64,000 nucleotides of DNA from an uncultured Candidatus Melainabacteria bacterium (GTDB lineage Bacteria; Cyanobacteriota; Vampirovibrionia; Gastranaerophilales; Gastranaerophilaceae), in NCBI GenBank assembly GCA_934726055.1, contig CAKVCZ010000006.1, positions 60,547-124,546 on the forward strand, given 5' to 3'. Of the stretch, positions 35,548 to 43,524 are shown piece after piece. The first letter of the stretch is position 1. Each line of letters starts with the position of its first letter. The translations under genes and the position numbers were made by a program. A model generated the notes under the pieces. It saw nothing but the letters and a program-made list of their open reading frames with translations. It was not told the origin of the DNA and ran no database searches.

Positions 35548-36084
35548 ATGACTAGATATAGGTATAGACAACAAAGACATATTAATAAATTAGTAAAACG
35601 GCTAATTAGCAAAGGCATTAGATATTATCACAAATTCAATGAAAGAGGTTATGAGAAAGCAGTAGAGAAATTTGATAAAGCAATTAAATTAAACCCAAAC
35701 AATGCCGAACTGTATGTACATCGTGGTGATGTTTATTTCATTATAGAACCTAAAAAAGCAATTAGTGACTATACAAAAGCTATTGAATTAAAGCCAAATT
35801 ATATAAATGCATATAAATATCGTGCATTGACATATGTTTCATTATTGTACAATGAACAAAATGCAACAATTTCAGACTACAAGCCTGCAATATCAGACTA
35901 TACAACTATTTTAAAATTTAATCCCAAGCATTTTGAAGCATACGATTTGCTTATACAGTGCTATAAATATAGAAGTAAAGTTTATTCGGAACTCGGAGAA
36001 AAAGAAAATGCTGATACTGACTTAAAATTAGCAGATAAAATAGAGTTCAAAAATAAAAAAGATACTGTAACAATAGAATTTTAA
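35548..36084 (+). CDS. TPR-repeat protein
   Basis: The 178-aa product has about three tetratricopeptide repeats, clearest in YEKAVEKFDKAIKLNPNNAE (about 32-51), the next unit PKKAISDYTKAIELKPNYIN and a third around SDYTTILKFNPKHFEAY. TPRs build a curved scaffold for partner proteins. The N-terminus is arginine- and lysine-rich. It follows the 149-aa gene by 2 bp and precedes the WG-repeat gene by 4 bp. As part of a recombinase-linked cargo set it may belong to a conflict system, which is inference. Confidence 0.78.
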   Translation: MTRYRYRQQRHINKLVKRLISKGIRYYHKFNERGYEKAVEKFDKAIKLNPNNAELYVHRGDVYFIIEPKKAISDYTKAIELKPNYINAYKYRALTYVSLLYNEQNATISDYKPAISDYTTILKFNPKHFEAYDLLIQCYKYRSKVYSELGEKENADTDLKLADKIEFKNKKDTVTIEF

Positions 36085-36088
36085 AGGA

Positions 36089-37753
36089 ATGAAAATGCGA
36101 CAGGCTATTATAAACAAAGATTTAATGGGTAAGGAACAGTTGTACTATACAAAAAATACATATGGTTGGTACTACTGTAAGTATTTTACATTGAGAGAAG
36201 ATTATTGTTATATAAAAGATGATAGGCTTGTTAAAGAAGAATTTTGTTATATTGATGAAATAGATATTTTGCCCTGCAACTACTATAATGTGGATAAAAT
36301 CTCATTTTGGAATATTAACAATGAAAAATATTCCGTATTAGAAATCTTTGATATTACATACAAATTACTTTATAAATTTTACAAATATATCATAAGTAAT
36401 ATTTATTGCGATATTTATGTTAAGTATAATATTTCATTTGCAGGCGAAAACGCAAGCAAATTAATATTTTATGATGATAAAGATATTGTAGGCTGGCTAG
36501 AACCTTGTACTATTGAAATTATTAAAAATGAATATATAGAAGAAGATACAAAAGTTATACCAAAAGAGATTGAAAATAACATAATATTTCAAGATGTTAC
36601 TCCTTTTGACAAAGGAATTTCAAGAGTTATTTTTAATGATTTTTGTGCAAAGTTAGATTCAAAAGGTAATATCATTCAGAAATTTAACTGTGAAGATTGT
36701 TGGTTTTATGATGAATATACAGCTATAAAAATAAATAGAAAATGGGGTGCCATTGATTTATCTAATAATATGATAATTCCACCTAAATATGATAATCTTA
36801 ATTATTTAAAAAATAATTTTTGGGAAATAACTATTAATGACAAAAAAGGAATAATTGATACTCTTGGTAATATAATTTTACCTACTATATATGATAATTT
36901 TAGTTATGTCGATGATAACTATATTATTGCTGAAAAAAATGACTTATGTGGAGTTATAAATTACAGTGGAAAAATTATTTTGCCTTTTAAATATAACAAG
37001 CTGTCTTTTTCTCGTAAAAAAGGTAAAAAACATTATTTATATGCTACTCAAAATCATTCAATGGGAATTATTGATATGAATGGCAATATTATTATTCCAT
37101 ACTTATACAAAAATTTGATTTATTTAAATAAGCGTACTATTGCTGCAAAACTTGATAATAATAAATTTATTCTAATAAATGAAAAAAATAAACAAATTTG
37201 TTCACAGGTATTTGAAGATATTCATAGTAACTATGATGAAATAGATATTTACCCTGCAAAATTAAATGGTTTTTGGGGATTTATTGATGATTTAGGAAAC
37301 ACAAGAATCGATTTTAACTATACAGATGCTACAGAATTTTGGAAAGGATATTGTGAGGTTTCGATTTATGAAAATCCTGACTTTTTTGATGATTATGGAT
37401 TGATTAATAAAGATGGGACGTTGGTTTTAGACTATAAATATAGTATATATTGTAGTTTTGTAATTGATGATGACAGATTTATTGTAGAACAAGACAACAA
37501 ATCATTTATTATCGATAAAAAAAGTAATGTTATTGTTGATAAACTTTATACACGGATAACTCCAATAAAATCTGATGGCTTTTTATGTGTAACATTGAAT
37601 AATGGATATAAAGGATTTATAGACAGAAACGGAAAGCCATTAAAGATAAACAAAAAAACTCTTGATATTCCAATAACTTCAATCAATTATAATTATGATA
37701 ATTTATCTCAAATAGAGAAAATCTCTATATTATTTGACGGAAAAGAACTATAA
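36089..37753 (+). CDS. WG-repeat protein
   Basis: The 554-aa product has an N-terminal region of about 170 residues, then at least eight WG-type repeats of about 45 residues, each with a form of W/xG-hydrophobic-ID-xxG-xxIIPxxYD (for example WGAIDLSNNMIIPPKYDNL and WGFIDDLGN). These are expected to fold as a beta-propeller-like binding surface. No signal peptide or enzyme motif is visible. The stop codon abuts the recombinase stop on the other strand. It is the largest cargo gene of module D; WG proteins are often surface- or conflict-related, but its role here is unknown. Confidence 0.82.
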   Translation: MKMRQAIINKDLMGKEQLYYTKNTYGWYYCKYFTLREDYCYIKDDRLVKEEFCYIDEIDILPCNYYNVDKISFWNINNEKYSVLEIFDITYKLLYKFYKYIISNIYCDIYVKYNISFAGENASKLIFYDDKDIVGWLEPCTIEIIKNEYIEEDTKVIPKEIENNIIFQDVTPFDKGISRVIFNDFCAKLDSKGNIIQKFNCEDCWFYDEYTAIKINRKWGAIDLSNNMIIPPKYDNLNYLKNNFWEITINDKKGIIDTLGNIILPTIYDNFSYVDDNYIIAEKNDLCGVINYSGKIILPFKYNKLSFSRKKGKKHYLYATQNHSMGIIDMNGNIIIPYLYKNLIYLNKRTIAAKLDNNKFILINEKNKQICSQVFEDIHSNYDEIDIYPAKLNGFWGFIDDLGNTRIDFNYTDATEFWKGYCEVSIYENPDFFDDYGLINKDGTLVLDYKYSIYCSFVIDDDRFIVEQDNKSFIIDKKSNVIVDKLYTRITPIKSDGFLCVTLNNGYKGFIDRNGKPLKINKKTLDIPITSINYNYDNLSQIEKISILFDGKEL

Positions 37754-38311
37754 ATCCAAGCTTAAATATATATCATCTAAATTATCCTGCGTAATTCCAA
37801 TATAGCGGAGTGTTACACTTGTTGAGGAGTGATTAAAAAGTTTTTGTATTATTGCTATATCATAGCCATTTTTATATGCGTGATACCCAAAAGTTTTTCT
37901 TAATGTATGTGTGCCAATTTTCTCTTTGATACCAACTTCTTGAGCGGCATTATTGATAATTTTGTATGCTTGTTGTCGTAATAAAAAGCCTTTGTTCTTT
38001 CTTGATATAAACAAAGGCTCGTTTGGCTTATAATCTCTTGTCTTTAAATATTCTTTTAAAGCTGATTTTGATTTGTCAGATAACGGAAAATCTTTAAATT
38101 TGTTTGTTTTCTTTTCTCGGAGTCTTATTCGGTCTTTTATCTTGTTTCCGTCAATAACATCTGATATACAGAGTTTAAGCAAATCACTTATCCGTAAACC
38201 TGAATTGATACCAACTACAAACAAGCAATAATCTCTTAAATTCTGTTGCCGTAACAGTTTTTTGATAGTTTCAATTTTCTTTAAATCTCTAATCGGTTGA
38301 ACAAATTCCAT
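37748..38311 (-). CDS. Small core-only tyrosine recombinase
   Basis: The 187-aa product is little more than the catalytic domain of a phage-integrase-type recombinase, the size of FimB/FimE-like inversion enzymes. Visible residues are the first Arg in GLRISDLLKL (about 43-52), HTLRKTFGYHAY (about 132-143, H and R), the H in FNHSS (about 156) and the catalytic Tyr in LRYIGI (about 166-171). It lacks the N-terminal SAM-like domain of large integrases. It converges on the WG gene with no gap. Fragments of sister genes lie at 24147-24336 and 27257-27393. It may move or invert the adjacent module. Confidence 0.88.
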   Translation of the reverse strand: MEFVQPIRDLKKIETIKKLLRQQNLRDYCLFVVGINSGLRISDLLKLCISDVIDGNKIKDRIRLREKKTNKFKDFPLSDKSKSALKEYLKTRDYKPNEPLFISRKNKGFLLRQQAYKIINNAAQEVGIKEKIGTHTLRKTFGYHAYKNGYDIAIIQKLFNHSSTSVTLRYIGITQDNLDDIYLSLDL

Positions 38312-38321
38312 AGTAAATACC

Positions 38322-38377
38322 TCTCAAATTCAATAATACTAAATATATTAATATTATAAATTATGTATTATTCAATG
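38322..38377. repeat. Inverted repeat upstream of the tyrosine recombinase start
   Basis: ATTCAATAATAC (about 38326) and GTATTATTCAAT (about 38364) are inverted matches at 11 of 12 positions. They lie just upstream of the recombinase ATG, a typical place for a recombination site. AT-richness makes a chance match possible. Confidence 0.35.
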
Positions 38378-38450
38378 TACATAAGGAATTTTAAGGAATT
38401 GTCAGATATGTTTCAAGAATAATAAGGATAATAAACAGAGGTAAATTTAT

Positions 38451-38481
38451 GAATGATACAAAATATAATTATGTATCATTC
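38451..38481. terminator. Perfect 10-bp inverted repeat at the end of the XRE gene
   Basis: GAATGATACA (38451-38460) and TGTATCATTC (38472-38481) pair perfectly around an 11-base AT loop and include the XRE stop codon. It is probably the terminator of the minus-strand XRE gene; a recombination or operator site is also possible. Confidence 0.5.
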
Positions 38482-38733
38482 AAAATCAAATAAATCTTTA
38501 ACTGGAACATTAAGTGCATTTGCTAGTTTTTCAATAGTTTTTAACGTTGGAATCTTTTTAAATCTTTCAATTTGTCCGATATAAGATATATCACAACCTG
38601 CATTAATTGATAGTTGTGATTTCGAAATCTTTTTCTGTTCTCTTATTTGTTTCAATTTCTTTGCAAATTTTTCAGAAAGATTGCTATTCATAATACTATT
38701 GTGATACAATTTGGCAACAGATAAGTTGACCAT
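38476..38733 (-). CDS. XRE-family helix-turn-helix regulator
   Basis: The 85-aa product carries a Cro/CI-type HTH (FAKKLKQIREQKKISKSQLS, then DISYIGQIE and PTLKTIEKLANALNVPVKDLF). The homologous core starts near residue 22, and ATG 38691 (residue 15) is a likely start, since the 38733 start lies inside an inverted repeat that looks like an operator. It is divergent from the 100-aa gene, in the way phage and satellite repressors sit at the left end of their element. It probably represses itself and the rightward promoter. Confidence 0.85.
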   Translation of the reverse strand: MVNLSVAKLYHNSIMNSNLSEKFAKKLKQIREQKKISKSQLSINAGCDISYIGQIERFKKIPTLKTIEKLANALNVPVKDLFDFE

Positions 38734-38788
38734 AAGTCAAGTTTATATTTTTGTTACGACTCAAAATGACATATCAACATGCTATAGT
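38724..38788. promoter_or_regulatory. Divergent control region of the XRE gene
   Basis: TTGAC-CATAA-GTCAA (38726-38740; arms extend to about 8 bp with one mismatch) overlaps the upstream XRE start. To the right, GACTCAAAATGACA (38758-38771) is followed by an extended -10 TGCTATAGT (TATAGT at 38783-38788) for the plus-strand gene. Confidence 0.55.
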
Positions 38789-38820
38789 ATTAACAGTAAA
38801 AATGAAAGGGATAAATAACG

Positions 38821-39123
38821 ATGGGAATTAAAGAAGCTAAACAAAACGGCAAAAATGTATCAGTAAAATATGGAAATAGTATTAGAACAATTGATAACTC
38901 TACATTAATAGGCAATACTCAAAATGCGGTTTTTGTACAAGCGAGTAATAGAGTTATAACCATATATAATGAGCAAAACGGAAATTTAGTTGCAACGAGT
39001 GCCAGAATATATCTCGCATCAAATGCAACAGCAAAAGTTTGCAATAATACATTAGAAGTAAAAGTTGGTTCTGCTTGCCATATTTATGACGAAAAAGGCA
39101 AATTAATAAAATCATTATGTTAA
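38821..39123 (+). CDS. 100-aa protein of unknown function
   Basis: The product is small, soluble and mostly beta-strand in character, with regular turns (KYGNSIRTIDNST, ARIYLASNATAKV). I know no family. AAGGGATAAATAACG precedes the ATG. It is the first plus-strand gene after the XRE control region and has its own promoter box, so it is a candidate early gene of the satellite-like element. Confidence 0.6.
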   Translation: MGIKEAKQNGKNVSVKYGNSIRTIDNSTLIGNTQNAVFVQASNRVITIYNEQNGNLVATSARIYLASNATAKVCNNTLEVKVGSACHIYDEKGKLIKSLC

Positions 39124-39215
39124 TTAAAAGAATACGATTAAGGTTGAAATATGACAAATATTACAAAAAAAAATTTTTGACATAAAAAAATACTAAATAA
39201 GAGAAGGAGTATCTT

Positions 39216-40412
39216 ATGAATATACAAGAACAAAAACAAGCATTACTAAAATTATTGATGTCGGATGATTTAGCTGAATTACAAGCAAAGTCTGAGAACA
39301 ACTTTAATATCTTTAAAGTATTAAAGTTACAAAACAATGAAGTTAAACACTCTAACTTTTTAGGTTGGCTTTTAACACCATTTGGGGGTCATCATTTAAT
39401 GGATACCTTTCTAAAAGAATTACTAAAAATTGCATTAAAGAATGATACAAGTTTGGTGGATATACTGTTAAAAGACTTAACCGATGCAAAAGTTACATTA
39501 GAAAAAATGGCTAATGACGGCAGAAGAATGGATATATTTATAGACTGTCCTACTAACAAATTAGTATGTGTAATAGAAAATAAAGTTTGGTCAGGTGAGG
39601 GGTGTAATCAATTAGAAGATTATAGGAACTATGTTTTAAATCACGAAAAATACAAAGAATATAAATACAAAATTTTTCTGTTTTTAACTCCTTATAAATA
39701 CTCTCCTTGCGAAGATTACAAAGGTTATATAAGAATAAATTACGGAGATATTTTAAAAGCAATTAACAACTTAATGAAAAAATGTGGTTGTATACTTGAT
39801 GAAGATGTAAGCATATTTATTGAACATTACAAAAAAATGGTAGAAAGGAACATTATGGGTGAAACTGATAAAGAAATTATTGATTTATGTAGAAAAATAT
39901 ACCGTGAAAATAAGTCTGCTATTGACTTAATTATGGAAAATAATGACTATAAAGAAGATGTATTAAGCGCTATGGCTGATATTATTCAAGAAAGAACCGA
40001 TTTACAAGAAATAGTTATTGAACATAACGGTATATTAGCACTTCCGAATAATTTAGATAACTTAAATCAATTAAAATACGGGGAATGGCAAAATGATAAC
40101 ATAGTGTATATTCATTTTATAAATTTTGCACAAGGACATAAAGACGCATGTGTTGAAATACTTGTTGCACCACCTAAAAATATTGCAGACAATGATAAAA
40201 AATCAAAATTAATTGCAAAAATTGAAGAAAAAACTGGTTTGAAATTCAAAGGTAAAGAATGGAATTATACAGAACCTTTTAACATTTTAACTTATGAGGA
40301 CTGCTTGAATTATGAAAATGCACAAGAAATTAAAGCTCATATTGTGAGAAAAATGGAAGAACTAAAATTCAAGTATATAGACGGTTTAAGAACTGCTTTA
40401 AACGAAATATAA
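39216..40412 (+). CDS. PD-(D/E)XK nuclease-family protein (first of pair)
   Basis: The 398-aa product starts with the HSNFLGWLL segment (45-53) and continues with D106, then E121-N-K123 and Q132 in the order D, ExK, Q, which is the catalytic layout of the PDDEXK_4-type (PF14281) nuclease fold. These proteins are common in defence islands; they are presumed to cut nucleic acid, but few have been tested. GAGAAGGAG precedes the ATG. It is followed by a second, shorter relative and a WYL regulator. Confidence 0.78.
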   Translation: MNIQEQKQALLKLLMSDDLAELQAKSENNFNIFKVLKLQNNEVKHSNFLGWLLTPFGGHHLMDTFLKELLKIALKNDTSLVDILLKDLTDAKVTLEKMANDGRRMDIFIDCPTNKLVCVIENKVWSGEGCNQLEDYRNYVLNHEKYKEYKYKIFLFLTPYKYSPCEDYKGYIRINYGDILKAINNLMKKCGCILDEDVSIFIEHYKKMVERNIMGETDKEIIDLCRKIYRENKSAIDLIMENNDYKEDVLSAMADIIQERTDLQEIVIEHNGILALPNNLDNLNQLKYGEWQNDNIVYIHFINFAQGHKDACVEILVAPPKNIADNDKKSKLIAKIEEKTGLKFKGKEWNYTEPFNILTYEDCLNYENAQEIKAHIVRKMEELKFKYIDGLRTALNEI

Positions 40413-40431
40413 AATTTTACAACGCAAGTAC

Positions 40432-40462
40432 GACACAAAATGACGCATGTATGTGTTAAAAT
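40432..40462 (+). promoter_or_regulatory. GACACAAAATGACG box with -10 at fixed distance (copy 4)
   Basis: GACACAAAATGACG (40432-40445) is followed by TAAAAT at 40457-40462, again 25 bases from box to -10. It drives the second nuclease-like gene and the WYL gene. Confidence 0.6.
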
Positions 40463-40488
40463 GGTGATGTAAATAAAAAGGAATAAAT

Positions 40489-41529
40489 ATGAAAAATATC
40501 AAACTGTCGCCTATTTACAACATGTCAATGTGTTCTTTAGAAAATTTTCACTCTTGCTTTTTAAACTGGTTAGGAAGTATTTATCCTGCTGAAACATTAA
40601 AGCTATTCTTGCCTGATAAAAATACAGATAATATAAAATTTAAAAATCAGGTTAAACATGGTAATGAATATATTTTTGACTTATGTGTAACTATGGGGAG
40701 TGATAATGAAGAATTTTTAGTTATTGAAAATAAGTTAAAATCATTTCCTGCAGAAGAACAACTAACTAAATACAGTGCTATTTTTGAAGGTAAAAAAGCA
40801 ACATTTATACTGTTATCATTAGCACCTGAAGTAAACTTGCCAAAACAATGGCAATACTTAAGTTATAACGAATTAGCAAAAAGAATGCATACAGTCTTTG
40901 ATAATGCAAATTTTGAAACTGAATATCATAAATATTTAATACAAGATTATATTGATGTTATTGATGAAATTTCTAATGCAGTCCAAATCAAAGACACAGA
41001 AAAGCTTGATTTTTATGATGTACCAAAGCAATTAAAGCAATTACATCTTAGAGACATTTACATAAAATACAGAGGTGCGTTATTTGCGAATTTCTTAAAG
41101 AAAAATGTACAAAATTGTGAAATATATTCATCTTTTCATAATGGTAAAAATACTATTGATATTGTTTTAATTAGCAATGATAGATACGATTTTAGAATAC
41201 AATTAGAAGGTAATCAGTTTAGATATTGCTTTTTACCTGCTTGGTCTGATGATGAAAAAAACAAAGAAGACATTGCAAGAACATTACTATATGACCAATT
41301 GTGGTTTTTCTATACGGAAGAATATAGCAAAAAAGAGTTTTGTAAATACGGCAAAAACTTTATATACAGATACATAAAGATAGAAAGGCTTTTTGCAAAA
41401 GATAATCTCAAGGATGTAACTTATCAGGAATTGGCTAAATATATTAACAAAGTAATTAAAATATTCTATGAAAATTATAAAGATATTGATGCATTAATTG
41501 AAAAATATGAAAAACAAAATTTATATTAA
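40489..41529 (+). CDS. PD-(D/E)XK nuclease-family protein (second of pair)
   Basis: The 346-aa product repeats the plan of the preceding gene: FHSCFLNWL (20-28), then D64, IE80-N-K82 and Q91. The sequences otherwise differ a lot, so the pair is old. It likewise belongs to the PDDEXK_4-like group. It has an AAAAGG ribosome site and its own promoter box, and is followed after 14 bp by the WYL regulator. Two such nucleases side by side suggest either a two-part system or two separate defences. Confidence 0.72.
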   Translation: MKNIKLSPIYNMSMCSLENFHSCFLNWLGSIYPAETLKLFLPDKNTDNIKFKNQVKHGNEYIFDLCVTMGSDNEEFLVIENKLKSFPAEEQLTKYSAIFEGKKATFILLSLAPEVNLPKQWQYLSYNELAKRMHTVFDNANFETEYHKYLIQDYIDVIDEISNAVQIKDTEKLDFYDVPKQLKQLHLRDIYIKYRGALFANFLKKNVQNCEIYSSFHNGKNTIDIVLISNDRYDFRIQLEGNQFRYCFLPAWSDDEKNKEDIARTLLYDQLWFFYTEEYSKKEFCKYGKNFIYRYIKIERLFAKDNLKDVTYQELAKYINKVIKIFYENYKDIDALIEKYEKQNLY

Positions 41530-41543
41530 AATATGGAGCGATT

Positions 41544-42524
41544 ATGAGAGAACCTAGCAGATTAAGAAAAGCAGAAGAAATAATTGAACTTGCTATGATG
41601 TTTCAAAACAGCTTCAGAGGCTTGTGCATATCAGATATTCAAGAGCATTTTGAATGTTCTCGCAGGTCTGCAGAGAGAATGAAAACTGTTTTATTTGAAA
41701 TGTTTCCCGATAAAATTGAAGAAGTTGAAACAAATGACAAGAAAAAACGGTGGAGATTTGTAAAAGGTACAATGAACTCTCTGATAACCTTTAATACCGA
41801 TGATTTTGCCAATCTTGAATATCTAAAAGGGCTATCAAATGATGAACATAAGCAAAAACAATTAGATGAGCTTGTTGCTAAAATCAAAGCGTTAACACCG
41901 CAAAAGAATGCAAGAGCATTAGAAACTGATGTCGAAGCAATACTAGAATCAGAAGGTTTTGCAGTAAGGCAGTATTCAAGAGTTAAAACGGATAGTAAGA
42001 CAATGGAATTACTGCGTAATGCGATGTTGTCTTTTAAGAAAGTTCAGTTCGATTATAAAGTTAATCGAAAAATAAAAATGATAGCTATTAATCCCTATGG
42101 AATAATTATATCTGATAAATATTATCTTGTAGGCTATAATGATTATGTTTCAGATTTAAGATTATATAAAATTGATAAAATAAATAATTTAGTTATATTG
42201 GATGAATATTTTGAAAAAGATGAAAACTTTTCATTAACAGACTATTGTAATAATTCATTTAGTATATATCAAGAAGAACCTATTGATATTACATTGGAAT
42301 TTGATGAATCAGTATCCGAAGATATTTTAAATTATCACTTCCACCCGACACAAAAGATAAAAACGCTTGATAATGGTAATATTCAAGTCAAATTTAAATC
42401 TGGCGGAACTTATGCAATATGCCAAGAACTATTTAAATGGGGTACAAGTGTAAAAATCAAGAAACCAAGCAGCTTTAAGGCTTATTATAAGCAATATTTA
42501 ACTGATGTATTAAATAATTTATAA
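41544..42524 (+). CDS. WYL-domain transcriptional regulator
   Basis: The 326-aa product has an N-terminal winged helix (residues 6-60, SDIQEHFECSRRSAERM) and a WYL ligand-sensing domain (about 150-230, with NPYGIIISDKYYLVGYN and DLRLYKIDKI). A C-terminal WCX extension ends in WGTSVKIKKPSSF. Regulators of this kind (BrxR- and CapW-like) hold defence genes silent until infection. It shares the operon with the second nuclease-like gene (14-bp gap). The inverted motifs directly downstream (42553-42636) might be its targets. Confidence 0.85.
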   Translation: MREPSRLRKAEEIIELAMMFQNSFRGLCISDIQEHFECSRRSAERMKTVLFEMFPDKIEEVETNDKKKRWRFVKGTMNSLITFNTDDFANLEYLKGLSNDEHKQKQLDELVAKIKALTPQKNARALETDVEAILESEGFAVRQYSRVKTDSKTMELLRNAMLSFKKVQFDYKVNRKIKMIAINPYGIIISDKYYLVGYNDYVSDLRLYKIDKINNLVILDEYFEKDENFSLTDYCNNSFSIYQEEPIDITLEFDESVSEDILNYHFHPTQKIKTLDNGNIQVKFKSGGTYAICQELFKWGTSVKIKKPSSFKAYYKQYLTDVLNNL

Positions 42525-42552
42525 ATTTGTTTATAAACATAACTAGAGGTTA

Positions 42553-42636
42553 CTACGTTAATCGTAGTTAAACTTTTATGGTCTTTTAATATAAATTATT
42601 AAACCTACATTGACTGTTTAACTACGTATACCGTAG
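42553..42636. repeat. Inverted pair of CTACG-N5-CGTAG-TTAAAC motifs
   Basis: Copy 2: CTACG-TTAAT-CGTAG-TTAAAC at 42553-42573. Copy 3, opposite strand: GTTTAA-CTACG-TATAC-CGTAG at 42616-42636. Both have perfect 5-bp arms and the same flank pointing inward. They fill the gap before the 42668 gene and match the motif at 33861. Confidence 0.6.
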
Positions 42637-42667
42637 AACTTACACCTATTTGTGCTAATATAAATTT

Positions 42668-43270
42668 ATGAATTATTATGCAAGTAAGATTACAGACCAT
42701 ACATTTAAGCAACTAAACAATCTATCAAGTGATTGGGAAAAAGATAGTTTTCAAAATTTATGTTACTATTTTCCTTTGATTTTTGTTAAAAAAAGTCATG
42801 GAATAATATTTTTCAATATGTTTATAAATTTAGATCAAGTTCAATATGATTTTTTATATGAACTTGTAATTAATGCAACAAAAAAACAAGAAAACAAAGG
42901 GCTAAGCCCTATAAAATTGTTTAAAATAGTAGGTTGCAAGCATACAAAAGAAAAATCAAACAACAAAAACTATAATAGTGAAAATGCTGAATATAATAGA
43001 GCAGATGAAAGAATGCGTGATATTAAGCGTTGCATAAAACAAAAAATTTATAAACAGTTCAATGCTTTAAATGTATCTGAAAATTTTAATCAAATTGGAA
43101 TTTATAAAGAACATCAAGGATACAAGACTGTTAAATATTTTAATGGTGATTTTGAAATATCAGAAGATAGTCCCTATTACAACTTTGAAATTGAATCAGC
43201 CTTAAATTTGCTTATCGTAAATCAAAAACAAAAAGATAAAAAATATTCAACAGAATTTATATTCAAATAG
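42668..43270 (+). CDS. 200-aa protein of unknown function in the replication region
   Basis: I do not recognise a family. The 200-aa product is soluble, rich in N, K, Y and F, without signal or membrane segments, and has a long charged middle (KEKSNNKNYNSENAEYNRAD). The ATG has no clear ribosome site. It sits between the inverted motif pair and the prim-pol gene, a position often held by replication accessory or excision proteins, but nothing in the sequence proves this. Confidence 0.55.
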   Translation: MNYYASKITDHTFKQLNNLSSDWEKDSFQNLCYYFPLIFVKKSHGIIFFNMFINLDQVQYDFLYELVINATKKQENKGLSPIKLFKIVGCKHTKEKSNNKNYNSENAEYNRADERMRDIKRCIKQKIYKQFNALNVSENFNQIGIYKEHQGYKTVKYFNGDFEISEDSPYYNFEIESALNLLIVNQKQKDKKYSTEFIFK

Positions 43271-43390
43271 TAATTTATTACAAATTTGTGTTATTTTGTG
43301 TGATTTTATGCTATTTAGTTTTGTACCAAAATGCAGTCATAACCTTTACTTTGGGCGAATTTTATTTTTAAATATTTATATAACAAAAAA

Positions 43391-43412
43391 CGAGGCACCT
43401 ATAGGCACCTCA
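43391..43412. terminator. Weak hairpin before the prim-pol gene
   Basis: GAGG-CA-CCTATAGG-CA-CCTC (43392-43411) folds with a symmetric internal loop, preceded by an A-run. The 254-bp gap 43271-43524 otherwise shows only an AT-rich promoter region. Confidence 0.4.
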
Positions 43413-43524
43413 ACAAATAATTTTCTTCAATAAAAATTATAACACAAACAATTTGTAAAAGGTAGCCTGTCATCGTTTCTTTGTTAGAAAAGTACACTCA
43501 TTTAAACAAACAAGGAGGCTAATT

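Noticed and set aside
43289..43302. Minus-strand match to the GACACAAAATGACA box
   Set aside because: 12 of 14 bases match but there is no minus-strand gene to its left that it could drive; chance is likely in this AT-rich DNA.
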